From an uncultured Roseiflexaceae bacterium (GTDB taxonomy: Bacteria; Chloroflexota; Chloroflexia; Chloroflexales; Roseiflexaceae): a DNA stretch of 64,000 nt. The notes under the pieces are model-generated. The model was not told the origin of the DNA and did not search any database. It saw nothing but the letters and a program-made list of their open reading frames with translations. The translations under genes and the position numbers were made by a program. The stretch spans positions 9,874 through 73,873 of the forward strand of contig CALKHR010000194.1 in NCBI GenBank assembly GCA_937988885.1. Reading direction: 5' to 3'. Positions 33,771 through 42,906 of this stretch are shown piece by piece (positions within the stretch are counted from its first letter, which is position 1; each line of letters begins with the position of its first letter).

Positions 33771-34870
33771 ACACCATCAGCGTCGGCGGCGGCTGTAGCA
33801 GCCTTCGCCTGGGCCTCCTCGGCCTCGACGCGCTCGAGGATGGCGTTCATGCGATCCTCATCGAGGCGCACCTCGGTGAACGGCTGGCGGCGCATGCGGT
33901 GCGGCAGTGCCAATTCAGCGGCCAACCGAATATCCTCAGTGGTGAGGTGTGTGCGGTTGGACCACGCTGCATGCGTGCGAGCAGTCTCGAGAATAGCGAG
34001 GTCAGCACGGTGGCCATCGACACCAAGCTCCAAGGCCAGTGCGGCAACCATCGCCATATCGCCCCGCGAGATCTGCACGGCTGGCAGCAATGCTTGGGCT
34101 GTGAGGATGCGTTGCGCAAGCGCCTGCTCTTCATCCTGCCATTTCGCGACAAACCCATCTGGATCGGCTTCGTAGGCCATACGGCGCTCGATCACCTCGA
34201 CGCGCCCATTGACATCGGTGATGCCCGCGATCTCAACGACAAGACCGAAACGGTCCAACAACTGAGGTCGCAACTCACCTTCTTCGGGGTTCATCGTACC
34301 GACAAGGATAAACCGAGCCGGATGCGAAACGCTGATGCCTTCGCGCTCGACGGTGTTGACACCCATCGCGGCTGCGTCGAGCAGCACATCGACGAGGTGA
34401 TCGTCGAGCAAGTTAGCTTCGTCTACATACAACATGCCACGGTTGGCCTGTGCCAACAAGCCTGGCTCAAATCGACGTTGACCTTCAGTCAATGCATGCT
34501 CGAGGTCCAACGAGCCAACCACACGGTCTTCCGATGCCGCAACCGGCAACTCGACCAATGGAGTAGGGCGGAGAACTACGGGCAATTTTTCCCCGGCACG
34601 AAAACGCGCTCGGACAGCTTCCGACATCAATGCTGGATTCGTTGGAGAACTGTTGTAGGGATCATCGGCCACAACTTCGATTTTCGGTAACAACCGCGCC
34701 AAGCCGCGCACAGCGGTTGATTTCGCTGTGCCCTTCTCTCCTCGGATCAGCACACCTCCAATACGGGGGTTGATCGCATTGAGGATCAGCGCACGCTTGA
34801 GGCGCGGTTGGCCTACGAGCGCGCTAAATGGATAGATAGGTCGGGCGTCCGTCATCGTCGTTACTTTCAT
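33752..34870 (-). CDS. chlD: Zero-frame product of chlD: ChlI-like AAA+ subunit
   Basis: Read without frameshift, the gene makes a 372-residue AAA+ protein like the small (ChlI/BchI) subunit of magnesium chelatase. Seen: YPFSALVGQPRLKRALIL, Walker A RGEKGTAKSTAVRGLA, insert VGSLDLEHALTEGQRRFEPGLL, Walker B MLYVDEANLLDD, sensor-1 FILVGTMNPEEGELRPQLLDRFG with the arginine finger, and LALPHRMRR. The ATP site is intact, whereas the ChlD of oxygenic phototrophs has a degenerate one. It ends VKKKSQ just after the slippery site. The ATG at 34870 is chosen; ATG 34855 is an alternative. ChlD-type subunits serve Mg chelatase or, with CobN, cobalt chelatase; no large subunit gene is in the window. Confidence 0.88.
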   Translation of the reverse strand: MKVTTMTDARPIYPFSALVGQPRLKRALILNAINPRIGGVLIRGEKGTAKSTAVRGLARLLPKIEVVADDPYNSSPTNPALMSEAVRARFRAGEKLPVVLRPTPLVELPVAASEDRVVGSLDLEHALTEGQRRFEPGLLAQANRGMLYVDEANLLDDHLVDVLLDAAAMGVNTVEREGISVSHPARFILVGTMNPEEGELRPQLLDRFGLVVEIAGITDVNGRVEVIERRMAYEADPDGFVAKWQDEEQALAQRILTAQALLPAVQISRGDMAMVAALALELGVDGHRADLAILETARTHAAWSNRTHLTTEDIRLAAELALPHRMRRQPFTEVRLDEDRMNAILERVEAEEAQAKAATAAADADGVKKKSQ

Positions 34871-35122
34871 GCACCAAAAGACCCCCAACCGCCCAGGCAG
34901 TCGGAGGCGATCGCAACATTGCTCTGCGCCAATGGGGAGATATGTGTGGAAACCGACACCGACACGAGCACCTAACGTCAACAAATGAAGCTTCCGATAT
35001 TGCCTCGGATGAATGCCATTGTCGCATAAAGGCGCGTAAAAGTCAAATCGACTTTAAAATAGCATAAGAGCCACCTCCAGCGCCTCACGAGGCCACGAGG
35101 CCAAGCTGACGCTATCCTCATT

Positions 35123-35782
35123 TTACGCATTCAGATGCTCTATCGAGCTTGTGGCGATGAAGATGACGCGCTCGGCGATATTGGTGGTTCGGTCGGCGAG
35201 GCGCTCTAATGTGTGGACAACATCGAGCAAATAAATGGCACAATCGAGTTGAAGCGGATTAGTACGAGCAACCTGCATAAGTTCGGCCACCACGGCATCC
35301 TCAAGTTGATCGACCTGCTCATCTTCGCTCGCCAGCGACCGAGCCAGCGTCACATCGAGCCGCACAAACGCATCGAGTGAGGTGTGCAACATGCCCTGCG
35401 CCAAACTGCCCATGCGGAAGATCGCGGCTGGCGGCTCAATAAGCATCGGGGCACGCAAACAGCGCTCTACTCGTTTGGCGATCCCTTTGGTATAATCGCC
35501 AGCGCGTTCGAGCTCCGCCGCGATGGCGATGGTGGCGTTGAGCGTGCGCAGATCGATCGCGAGAACGGGCTGTTGAGTCGCCAAAAGATCAAGCACTGCC
35601 TCTTCGATAGAGAGATGGGCAATATCGATATCGCGATCGCCTGTGATGACACGACGCGCCAAATCGACATCCCAGTGTCTGAGCGCCTGCATCGAGTCGG
35701 CGAGCGCGTGTTCGACACGGCTGCCAAGGCGTAATAGATCGTCGTGCACAACTTTGAGTTGTCGCAAATACCGTTCGCGCAT
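35123..35782 (-). CDS. phoU: Phosphate-signalling protein PhoU
   Basis: A 219-residue all-helical protein of two three-helix PhoU repeats, each with the E/DxxxD metal-type motif (first about ELERAGDYTKGIAKRV, second about TLERLADRTTNIAERV). PhoU links the Pst phosphate transporter to the PhoR/PhoB system and lowers Pho activity when phosphate is plentiful. Pst or PhoR genes are not adjacent. AAGGGGGC lies nine bases before the ATG. It is a single gene between chlD and lepA. Confidence 0.94.
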   Translation of the reverse strand: MRERYLRQLKVVHDDLLRLGSRVEHALADSMQALRHWDVDLARRVITGDRDIDIAHLSIEEAVLDLLATQQPVLAIDLRTLNATIAIAAELERAGDYTKGIAKRVERCLRAPMLIEPPAAIFRMGSLAQGMLHTSLDAFVRLDVTLARSLASEDEQVDQLEDAVVAELMQVARTNPLQLDCAIYLLDVVHTLERLADRTTNIAERVIFIATSSIEHLNA

Positions 35783-35960
35783 ATGTTTTGCCCCCTTCAG
35801 AAGAGACTCAAAAGAGCGTCTGTGCTTGTCTCACTGAACCGCACGAGCTTCATAAGAATAGCATGCTATGTGTAAACCACACTGCTCACACTAGCGTAAT
35901 GGGTCTTTATTAACAGCATGTAAAGAAAGGATGAGAATCTCGCCATTCGTGGCGAGTGCT

Positions 35961-35989
35961 TTGCGCTTCATGGCCCTTACTGCTATACT
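35961..35989 (+). promoter_or_regulatory. Promoter of lepA
   Basis: TTGCGC, 17 bases, TATACT, ending 57 bases before the lepA start. The -35 hexamer is the same TTGCGC seen in the promoter at 14158. Confidence 0.7.
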
Positions 35990-36046
35990 GCACATGCGTT
36001 TTATGCCCATACGCTCCATAGTTCCATCGCTTGAACAGGACGATAC

Positions 36047-37855
36047 ATGCAAGATCAAAGCCGTATTCGTAATTTTAGTATTATTGCCCATATCGACCAT
36101 GGGAAAACAACGCTTTCAGATCGGTTGCTTGAATTGACCAATACGATCTCGGCACGCGAGCGGCGCGAACAGTTGCTCGACGGTATGGATCTGGAGCGCG
36201 AAAAAGGTATCACCATTAAGGCCAAGGCCGTGCGCATGGAGTATCAGGCGCAGGATGGTCTTACTTATGCTTTAAACCTATTGGATACGCCAGGCCACGT
36301 CGATTTTAGCTATGAGGTCGGTCGCGCATTGGCCGCTTGCGAAGGCGCCATTTTGGTGGTCGATGCCGCTCAGGGTATCGAGGCCCAAACGCTTGCGAAT
36401 GTCTATTTAGCGATGGAACACGACCTTACGCTGATCCCGGTGGTCAATAAGATCGACCTGCCCGGCGCGCAGCCCGAACACGTCGCCGAGGAGATCGAGC
36501 AGGTGCTGGGTCTGCCCGCTGAAGAGGTGCTGCACGCATCCGCCAAAGTTGGCCTGGGCATGACCGACATCCTTGAGGCGATCGTGCAGCGCATCCCGCC
36601 ACCCAAGGGCGATGCGGATAAGCCGTTGCGCGCGCTGATCTTCGACTCGCACTACGACCCGTACAAGGGTGTGATCGCTTACATCCGCGTGATGGATGGT
36701 GTGTTGACCTCTGGGTCGCGCATTCGGCTGCTCGGCACCGAGATCGAGGCCGAAATGCTCGAACTTGGTGTGTTCCGCCCGGGCATGACGCCGCGCGATT
36801 CGCTGGGGCCGGGCGAGGTGGGCTATGTGGCGACGGGCTTGAAGGATGTGAGCCAATGCCAGGTCGGCGATACGATCACGCTGGCGAATGCCCCAGCCGA
36901 AGAACCGCTCGAAGGCTATCGCCCCGCCAAGCCGATGGTGTTCGCCGGTCTCTATCCGGTCGAATCGAACGCCTACACCGACCTGCGCGAAGCGCTCGAG
37001 AAGTTGAAACTGAACGATGCGGCGCTCTCGTTCGAGCCAGAAAGCTCGGCGGCCCTCGGCTTCGGCTTCCGCTGCGGCTTCCTGGGCCTGCTGCACATGG
37101 AGATTGTGCGCGAGCGGCTCGAACGCGAGTACGGCTTGGATCTGCTGATCACCGCGCCGAGCGTGGAGTATCTGGTGTTGCGCACCGATGGCGAGATCGT
37201 TGAGGTCGATAATCCCTCCGACATGCCCGAAACTGGCTTGATCTCCAGCATCGAGGAGCCAGTGATGCAGATCTCGATCCTGGTGCCGACGCGCTACATC
37301 GGCACGATTATGGATCTGGTCACGAACAAGCGCGGCGTGTTTGAGACGATGGAATATCTCGATCCGCAACGTGTGGCGCTCAAGTACCGCATCCCGCTAG
37401 CCGAGATCGTGATCGACTTCTACGATCAACTGAAATCGCGCACGCAGGGCTACGCCTCGCTCGACTATTCGCTGGCCGGCTACCAAGAGGCCGATCTGGT
37501 CAAGCTCGATATTCTCGTCAACGGTCAGCCCGTCGATGCGCTTTCGCTGGTCGTTCACCGCGACTTCGCCTACGCCAATGGGCGCGCGCTGGTCGAGAAG
37601 TTGCGCAAGTTGATCCCTCGCCAAAACTTCGAGGTGCCGATCCAAGCGGCTATCGGCAGCAAAGTCATCGCCCGCGAGACGATCCGCGCATTGCGGAAGG
37701 ATGTGTTGGCGAAGTGCTACGGTGGCGACGTCACCCGCAAGCGCAAACTGCTCGAAAAGCAAAAAGAGGGCAAGAAGCGCATGAAGATGGTCGGCAACGT
37801 CGAAATCCCTCAGGAAGCGTTTATGGCGGTGCTCTCACTGAATAGTGAGGAATAG
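36047..37855 (+). CDS. lepA: Elongation factor 4 (LepA)
   Basis: A 602-residue ribosome-bound translational GTPase, full length. Seen: G1 AHIDHGKTTLSDR, switch region with GITIKAKAVRM, G3 DTPGHVDF, G4 NKIDLPGA, domain II, the EF-G-like domains III and V, and the LepA-specific C-terminal domain (DYSLAGYQEADLVKLDILVNGQPVDALS and KRKLLEKQKEGKKRMK). It is thought to help ribosome biogenesis or back-translocation. A parvulin lipoprotein gene follows by 39 bases. Confidence 0.97.
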   Translation: MQDQSRIRNFSIIAHIDHGKTTLSDRLLELTNTISARERREQLLDGMDLEREKGITIKAKAVRMEYQAQDGLTYALNLLDTPGHVDFSYEVGRALAACEGAILVVDAAQGIEAQTLANVYLAMEHDLTLIPVVNKIDLPGAQPEHVAEEIEQVLGLPAEEVLHASAKVGLGMTDILEAIVQRIPPPKGDADKPLRALIFDSHYDPYKGVIAYIRVMDGVLTSGSRIRLLGTEIEAEMLELGVFRPGMTPRDSLGPGEVGYVATGLKDVSQCQVGDTITLANAPAEEPLEGYRPAKPMVFAGLYPVESNAYTDLREALEKLKLNDAALSFEPESSAALGFGFRCGFLGLLHMEIVRERLEREYGLDLLITAPSVEYLVLRTDGEIVEVDNPSDMPETGLISSIEEPVMQISILVPTRYIGTIMDLVTNKRGVFETMEYLDPQRVALKYRIPLAEIVIDFYDQLKSRTQGYASLDYSLAGYQEADLVKLDILVNGQPVDALSLVVHRDFAYANGRALVEKLRKLIPRQNFEVPIQAAIGSKVIARETIRALRKDVLAKCYGGDVTRKRKLLEKQKEGKKRMKMVGNVEIPQEAFMAVLSLNSEE

Positions 37856-37894
37856 AGATCTAGCGGTTGATCACCTTCAGATCAAGGAGCCGAT

Positions 37895-38860
37895 GTGAAA
37901 CACATACGATGGTTTTTTTTGCTCGTCGCAACGCTGGTGTTGGTGAATTGCACGAATACGATGACAAGCCCAACGGTAGCGCGTGTCGATAACATTGTGC
38001 TGACACGGCAGGATCTTGATCGGCGGGTTGCCATCGCTCAATCCTACAACAACACCGGTACGCCACCAACCCCTGAACAGACCAAGCAGTTCGAAAACTC
38101 GATCATTCAGTCGTTCATTCAGCAGCATATGCTGATGTATTTGGCGAAGGAGCGCGGCATCGAGATCAGTGAGGAGGAGATCAACACGCTGATCGAGCAG
38201 TTGCGGATGTCGATCAACAACTCGGGCAGCATCAGCTTCAACGACGCTATTCGCAGCCAGTTGGCGATGGAGGGCGAGAATTCGTCGGAGTTCCGCCAGT
38301 TCGTCGCCTCAATGCTCGCCCGCGACAAGCTCACGGAGACGATGATCGCCACCGATACGGTGCGCCTGGAACTCGAGTCTACCTTGATGGAGCAGGCGTT
38401 GGCGCCAGTGCTGAACATCTTCACGTATCACATTTTAGTGGCCGATGAAGCTCAGGCGGTTGAAATCATCGATCAACTCAATCAAGGGGCATCCTTCGAA
38501 GATCTCGCCCGCGAATATTCGGAAGATCCCGGCTCGGGGGCGAATGGCGGCGAGCTTGGCTGGATACAACAGGGCCAGACGGTGCCAGAGTTCGAGCAGG
38601 CTGCCTTCGCATTGGAGCCAGGCCAATACACGCAGACACCCGTGCAAAGCCAATTTGGCTACCATATTATTAAGGTGACGGAGCGCGAGGAGCGCCCCTC
38701 GATGACCGAGAATGAAGCGCAGCAATTCGTCAACATGCAGATCGAGCAAGAGTTGATGCAACGCCGCAGTCAAGCCTTGCAAGAACTGCTGATCGCCGAG
38801 CAGCAGAAGGCCGAGCAGGAGAATCGGATCGTTCAGCCCGCTCAGGAATCCGCACCTTAA
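37895..38860 (+). CDS. Parvulin-type peptidyl-prolyl isomerase lipoprotein (PrsA/SurA-like)
   Basis: A 321-residue secreted foldase. A signal peptide with lipobox LVNC gives a lipid-anchored Cys19. Residues 25-170 form the SurA/PrsA N-terminal chaperone module (VDNIVLTRQDLDRRV, EEEINTLIEQLR). The parvulin domain follows: TYHILVADEAQAVEIIDQLNQGASFEDLAREYSEDPGS, GGELGWIQQGQTVPEFEQAAF and SQFGYHIIKV, with the active-site His and Gly-Gly-Leu-Gly preserved. It helps fold exported proteins outside the cytoplasmic membrane. It ends with a Gln/Glu-rich tail and a strong terminator. Confidence 0.92.
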   Translation: MKHIRWFFLLVATLVLVNCTNTMTSPTVARVDNIVLTRQDLDRRVAIAQSYNNTGTPPTPEQTKQFENSIIQSFIQQHMLMYLAKERGIEISEEEINTLIEQLRMSINNSGSISFNDAIRSQLAMEGENSSEFRQFVASMLARDKLTETMIATDTVRLELESTLMEQALAPVLNIFTYHILVADEAQAVEIIDQLNQGASFEDLAREYSEDPGSGANGGELGWIQQGQTVPEFEQAAFALEPGQYTQTPVQSQFGYHIIKVTEREERPSMTENEAQQFVNMQIEQELMQRRSQALQELLIAEQQKAEQENRIVQPAQESAP

Positions 38861-38884
38861 TCAGCTAAACCGCACTGTTGTGAG

Positions 38885-38920
38885 GGCGAGGTTCTGTGTC
38901 TGCAGAGCCTCGCCTTTTTT
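38885..38920 (+). terminator. Intrinsic terminator after the parvulin gene
   Basis: A 12-base stem with one G-U pair (38885-38896 with 38903-38914) is followed by six T residues. Confidence 0.9.
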
Positions 38921-39047
38921 ATAGACAACGGATATTGAACACGTCCACGCTGCCGCAAGGGAAAACGGTTCTGAGCAAGCGCATAAGCGATCAAACCCCG
39001 GTGTCCGAACTTGGTATAATGTCGAAAATACCATCGAGGAGTTCTGA

Positions 39048-40616
39048 ATGTCATCCATCACCATCCTTGGGCTGGGGCCAGGCGACGCCGCAGATCTCAC
39101 TCGTGCGGCTTGGGTCGCGCTCGAACAGGCCGATGTGCTGTACCTGCGCACCGCCCACCACCCAACGGTGGCCGCGCTACCGCCTCACCTGCGGCTACAC
39201 ACCTTCGACTCGCTGTACGATACGGCGAGCGACTTCGCATCGGTCTACGAGCAAATCGTGAATCAGCTCCTAGAGCGTGCCCAGGCTGGCGAGGATGTGC
39301 TCTACGCAGTGCCGGGGCATCCGCTGGTCGCCGAGGCAACGACGCGCCACGTACTGCACAAAGCGCGCGAGTTGGGCATCGCCGCCAAGGTGATCGCTGG
39401 GCTGAGCTTTATCGAGCCCGTCTGCACCGCGCTCGGCGTCGATCCGCTCGAACACGGCATGCAACTGATCGACGCGCTCGACCTGATCGCGCCCGATGAG
39501 ATAAGTACACCAGGCAAGGATGGTGCGTGGTCGGAGATCCAGGGCCTTGGGCCGTACTTGCCGCCTGTGCACCCGTTCCCCGTGGTGCCAACCAAGCCCG
39601 TGCTGCTCTGCCAGATCTACAACCGCAACGTCGCCTCGCAGGCCAAGATCACCCTGATGGAGCGCTACCCCGCCGATCATCCCGTGCGAGTGGTGCGCGC
39701 GGCGGGTGTGCCTGGCGAGGAGCAGGTGTGGACGGTGCCGCTCTACGAGCTTGATCACCAAAACGAATTAGATCATCTCAGTTGCGCCTACTTGCCAGCC
39801 CTCGAACCGCTGGCCGATCGGCGCGGCATCGATGGCCTTGTTGCGGTGTTTAATCGGCTGTTGGGGCCAAAGGGCTGCCCTTGGGACCGCGATCAGACAC
39901 ATCAATCGCTGCGCAGCGCGCTGCTTGAGGAGACGCACGAGGTGCTCGAAGCGATCGACGCCGGCGATATGGATGCGCTCAGCGAGGAGATGGGCGATCT
40001 GCTGGGGAATATCATCGCCCATAGCGAGATGGCCCGCCAAGCTGGAGATTTCGATCTGGGCAACGTCTTTGAGGGCATCACCAGCAAGCTGATCCGCCGC
40101 CACCCGCACATCTTCGGCGAAGCGAGCGCCAACACTGCTAGCGATGTAAACCGCACGTGGGACGCGATCAAGCAGAGCGAGCGCGAGAGCAAAGGACTGG
40201 AGCCACGCGGAGCGCTCGATGGTATTCCCGTGAGCTTGCCGGCGCTCACCACAGCACAAACGATCACCCGCAAAGCAGCGAAACGCGGCTTCGATTGGCC
40301 AGATATTGCAGGGGCATGGGGCAAAGTCGAGGAAGAACTGGGCGAACTCCGCGAAGCGAGCACCAACTCGCACACGCCCGCCGAGATCGAGGCGGAGTTG
40401 GGCGATGTGCTGTTTGCGATCAGTAACCTTGCACGTTGGTTAAACGTCGATGCCGAGAGCGCACTACGAGTGACAGCAGCGAAGTTCCGACGACGCTTCG
40501 CCAGCATCGAACGGTATGCACAAACGCAAGGGCTGCAAGTACACGAACTCACCCTCGAACAGCAGCTCGCACAGTGGCACGCTGCCAAACAGGCCGAGCA
40601 ACAAGCGGAGGTGTGA
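39048..40616 (+). CDS. mazG: Tetrapyrrole-methylase-like domain fused to MazG NTP pyrophosphohydrolase (YabN type)
   Basis: A 522-residue fusion. Residues 1-230 form a tetrapyrrole (corrin/porphyrin) methylase-like domain (ITILGLGPGDAADLTRAAW, VLYAVPGHPLVAEAT, VIAGLSFIEPVCTALG). Residues 260-510 form two MazG modules; the first has GCPWDRDQTHQSLRSALLEETHEVLEAID and EEMGDLLGNIIAHS with the EExxE and ExxD metal ligands, the second has VEEELGELREA and ELGDVLFAISNLARW. MazG removes pyrophosphate from non-canonical NTPs; the role of the methylase half is unknown in this family. GAGGAG precedes the ATG and a TATAAT lies at 39015-39020. Confidence 0.94.
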   Translation: MSSITILGLGPGDAADLTRAAWVALEQADVLYLRTAHHPTVAALPPHLRLHTFDSLYDTASDFASVYEQIVNQLLERAQAGEDVLYAVPGHPLVAEATTRHVLHKARELGIAAKVIAGLSFIEPVCTALGVDPLEHGMQLIDALDLIAPDEISTPGKDGAWSEIQGLGPYLPPVHPFPVVPTKPVLLCQIYNRNVASQAKITLMERYPADHPVRVVRAAGVPGEEQVWTVPLYELDHQNELDHLSCAYLPALEPLADRRGIDGLVAVFNRLLGPKGCPWDRDQTHQSLRSALLEETHEVLEAIDAGDMDALSEEMGDLLGNIIAHSEMARQAGDFDLGNVFEGITSKLIRRHPHIFGEASANTASDVNRTWDAIKQSERESKGLEPRGALDGIPVSLPALTTAQTITRKAAKRGFDWPDIAGAWGKVEEELGELREASTNSHTPAEIEAELGDVLFAISNLARWLNVDAESALRVTAAKFRRRFASIERYAQTQGLQVHELTLEQQLAQWHAAKQAEQQAEV

Positions 40617-40647
40617 GAAGTCTGCACATGAACACTGAGGAACTTGT

Positions 40648-40872
40648 ATGCCAGCTCCACCGCTAGAACTACACATTGGCGATATCGTTCAGATGCGCAA
40701 ACAACACCCGTGTGGCGGCTATACGTGGCAAATCGTGCGTGTCGGCGCCGAGATCGGCATCCGTTGCCAAACCTGCCAACGAAAGGTGCTACTCCCACGC
40801 TCGACATTCGAACGGCGCCTAAAGGCGTTCCTTGAACATGGAGATGGAACGCTTCCGAACAAGGAAGAGTAA
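40648..40872 (+). CDS. DUF951 family small protein
   Basis: A 74-residue protein with the DUF951 pattern: LHIGDIVQMRKQHPCGGYTWQIVRVGAEIGIRCQTCQRKVLLPRSTFERR. The CxxC (Cys-Gln-Thr-Cys) and the upstream His-Pro-Cys suggest a metal or redox site. The family is small, found in Firmicutes and other Gram-positive-like groups, and has no assigned role. GAGGAA precedes the ATG. It lies 31 bases after mazG and probably shares its transcript. Confidence 0.85.
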   Translation: MPAPPLELHIGDIVQMRKQHPCGGYTWQIVRVGAEIGIRCQTCQRKVLLPRSTFERRLKAFLEHGDGTLPNKEE

Positions 40873-41074
40873 CGACATTAAAGACCTGAAAATACACGTT
40901 AACAATAGTTAGCACATCTAAGCATTTGAATGCGAAAATTGTGTGCGTTATTCTTCGTTTGTTCTCATATATCGTGCAATCCTTGCTTTGTTCGAGATAG
41001 CATCCTAGGCATATCAACGGCATTTAACGATATAATGCACGGCAAAGTTGTGGAATAAGTTATTAAGAAAGGGG

Positions 41075-41104
41075 TTGACTTTAACCTCTTACTAATGATA
41101 TAGT
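41075..41104 (+). promoter_or_regulatory. Promoter of the principal sigma factor gene
   Basis: TTGACT, 18 bases, TATAGT, ending about 155 bases before the TTG start. Upstream from 40873 to 41074 is AT-rich with a further TATAAT at 41033-41038 but no paired -35. Confidence 0.7.
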
Positions 41105-41158
41105 AACAGGGCGAACAAGTGGGGTGCCAAGCCCGCGTCCCTCTCAGGAGAACGTTCA

Positions 41159-41187
41159 GGGGCTTAGAGTCGCCGGTACTCGGCCCC
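41159..41187 (+). promoter_or_regulatory. Nested hairpin in the rpoD leader
   Basis: GGGGC pairs with GCCCC (41159-41163 with 41183-41187) and, inside it, GAGT with ACTC (41167-41170 with 41178-41181). It lies in the leader between promoter and start codon and could affect message stability or translation. Confidence 0.4.
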
Positions 41188-41259
41188 ATCTTGTTGCCCA
41201 AAAATAAGTATGTAACCAGTGATGGATTTCACGAAGGGTTACAGGTAAGGAGTATCGGC

Positions 41260-42480
41260 TTGTCATATCAAGTACTCTCTTCTCTAGAAGTAGGTGCCAC
41301 AGCCAACTCGCTACCAGAACCTTCGCGACAGGAGTGGGCACGCATGTTGGAGCAATTGCTCGACATAGCCCGGACCCAGGGCTATCTTACGTACAGCGAC
41401 ATTCTTGAGGCGCTCCCACAGCCTGAGCACCACGTCGCTGACGTGGACCAGCTCTATGCAGCTCTCCATGCAGAGGGTATTCGGGTGGTTGAGACGCCAG
41501 CTGAAATCAGTGAGCCGCAGCCTTCGCTCGAAGATGAGCTCTTTGCTGAACTGCCGGATCTGACTGATATCGCACTGGATGATCCAGTGCGAATGTATCT
41601 CCAGGAGATCGGGCAGGTCCCCCTCCTTTCAGCTGAACAAGAAGTAACCCTCGCGAAGCAGATGGAAGCGGGTGACCGCGCTCACCTTCGCCTTCAACAC
41701 GAAGAATATCAATCCTGGAAAGAGCGTTTTGCTCTTGAGGAACAAGTTGAGCGTGGACGTGAAGCCCGCCAGCATTTGATACAAGCTAACCTACGTTTGG
41801 TTGTTTCTATAGCAAAGAAATACACCTCCTACGGCCTGACTATGATGGATCTGGTCCAGGAGGGCAATATCGGCCTGATGCGTGCTGTCGAGAAATTCGA
41901 TTACACCAAGGGCCATAAATTTTCGACTTATGCAACCTGGTGGATTCGCCAGGCTATTACTCGTGCTATTGCTGATCAAAGCCGTACCATTCGCCTGCCC
42001 GTGCACATGGGTGAGGCCATCAGCCAGGTGAAGCGCACATCGCACAAGCTCCAGCAGACGATGCAGCGCGAGCCAACGCCCGAGGAGATCGCCGATGCGA
42101 TGGGCATCAGCCCGACCAAGGTGCGGCGCACGCTCGAAGCCTCGATGCACCCGCTCTCGCTTGAGATGCCGGTTGGCCAAGAGGGCGAAGGGCGCATGGG
42201 CGATTTCATCGAAGATGATCGCATTTCGACGCCTGCCGATGCGGCTGCTGCCTCGATGCTGCGCGAGCAGATCGAAGAAGTGCTGCAAAAGCTGCCCGAG
42301 CGCGAGCGCAAGATCATCCAGCTACGCTACGGCCTCAAAGATGGCCGCTACCGTACCCTGGAGGAGGTCGGTGTCGAGTTCGGCATCACGCGCGAGCGTA
42401 TCCGCCAGATCGAGGCGGTTGCGCTGCGCAAGCTGCGACACCCTCACCTTGGTAAGAAACTGCGCGGCTATTTAGATTAA
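41260..42480 (+). CDS. rpoD: Principal RNA polymerase sigma factor (RpoD/SigA)
   Basis: A group 1 sigma factor of about 406 residues. Seen: region 1.1 (LLDIARTQGYLTYSDILEALPQ), region 1.2 (DDPVRMYLQEIGQVPLLSAEQEV), region 2 (LIQANLRLVVSIAKKYTSYGLTMMDLVQEGNIGLMRAVEKFD and KFSTYATWWIRQAITRAI), region 3 (RLPVHMGEAI, EPTPEEIADAMGIS) and region 4 (LPERERKIIQLRYGLKDG and the helix-turn-helix RTLEEVGVEFGITRERIRQIE). It directs most housekeeping transcription. The TTG at 41260 has AAGGAG seven bases upstream and keeps the first helix of region 1.1 whole; an ATG at 41344 with AGGAG nine bases upstream would be shorter by 28 residues. Confidence 0.95.
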   Translation: MSYQVLSSLEVGATANSLPEPSRQEWARMLEQLLDIARTQGYLTYSDILEALPQPEHHVADVDQLYAALHAEGIRVVETPAEISEPQPSLEDELFAELPDLTDIALDDPVRMYLQEIGQVPLLSAEQEVTLAKQMEAGDRAHLRLQHEEYQSWKERFALEEQVERGREARQHLIQANLRLVVSIAKKYTSYGLTMMDLVQEGNIGLMRAVEKFDYTKGHKFSTYATWWIRQAITRAIADQSRTIRLPVHMGEAISQVKRTSHKLQQTMQREPTPEEIADAMGISPTKVRRTLEASMHPLSLEMPVGQEGEGRMGDFIEDDRISTPADAAAASMLREQIEEVLQKLPERERKIIQLRYGLKDGRYRTLEEVGVEFGITRERIRQIEAVALRKLRHPHLGKKLRGYLD

Positions 42481-42500
42481 AGCTGTTCAGCCAACTTGCG

Positions 42501-42545
42501 AAAAGCCATCGAGGATAGCGTTCTACCTATGCTTGATGGCTTTTT
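42501..42545 (+). terminator. Intrinsic terminator after rpoD
   Basis: A 13-base stem with one G-U pair (42501-42513 with 42532-42544), extended inward by a further few pairs, ends in five T residues. Confidence 0.85.
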
Positions 42546-42577
42546 GCATGGTTGCGATACGGTGAAGGAGGAACGCG

Positions 42578-42856
42578 ATGCTCACGCGCTTATCGGAGAC
42601 TGAGATCGAACAGCGACTCGCTGCGCTCGATGGCTGGGAACGCGAGGGCGACGTGATCCGCAAGACGTTCCGCCGTGCAAACTTCCCCGCCGCAATCGCG
42701 TTCGTCACGCAGGTGGCGTTTCTGGCCGAGGCCGCCGCTCATCATCCCGATATCGACATCCGTTGGCGGCGCGTGACCTTGGCGCTCACCACGCACGACG
42801 CGAATGGGCTTACCAGTAAGGATTTCGATCTGGCGGCGCAGATCGATGCACTGTAA
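42578..42856 (+). CDS. Pterin-4a-carbinolamine dehydratase
   Basis: A 92-residue PhhB/DCoH-fold protein that removes water from 4a-hydroxy-tetrahydropterin to recycle the pterin cofactor. Seen: LDGWEREGDVIRKTFRRANFPAAIAFVTQVAFLAEAAAHHPDIDI with the catalytic His-His-Pro-Asp, then WRRVTLALTTHDANGLTSKDFDLA. AAGGAGGAA precedes the ATG. No aromatic amino-acid hydroxylase is nearby; such proteins also serve in molybdopterin or folate-related metabolism. Confidence 0.93.
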   Translation: MLTRLSETEIEQRLAALDGWEREGDVIRKTFRRANFPAAIAFVTQVAFLAEAAAHHPDIDIRWRRVTLALTTHDANGLTSKDFDLAAQIDAL

Positions 42857-42906
42857 CGCTCCGCTCTAGCTCAGAGGTACCGCCGTTGTCACGTTGAGTG
42901 TTGTTC

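Noticed and set aside
37895..38860. Lipoprotein as a possible ABC binding protein
   Set aside because: The parvulin motifs in the C-terminal half are unambiguous.
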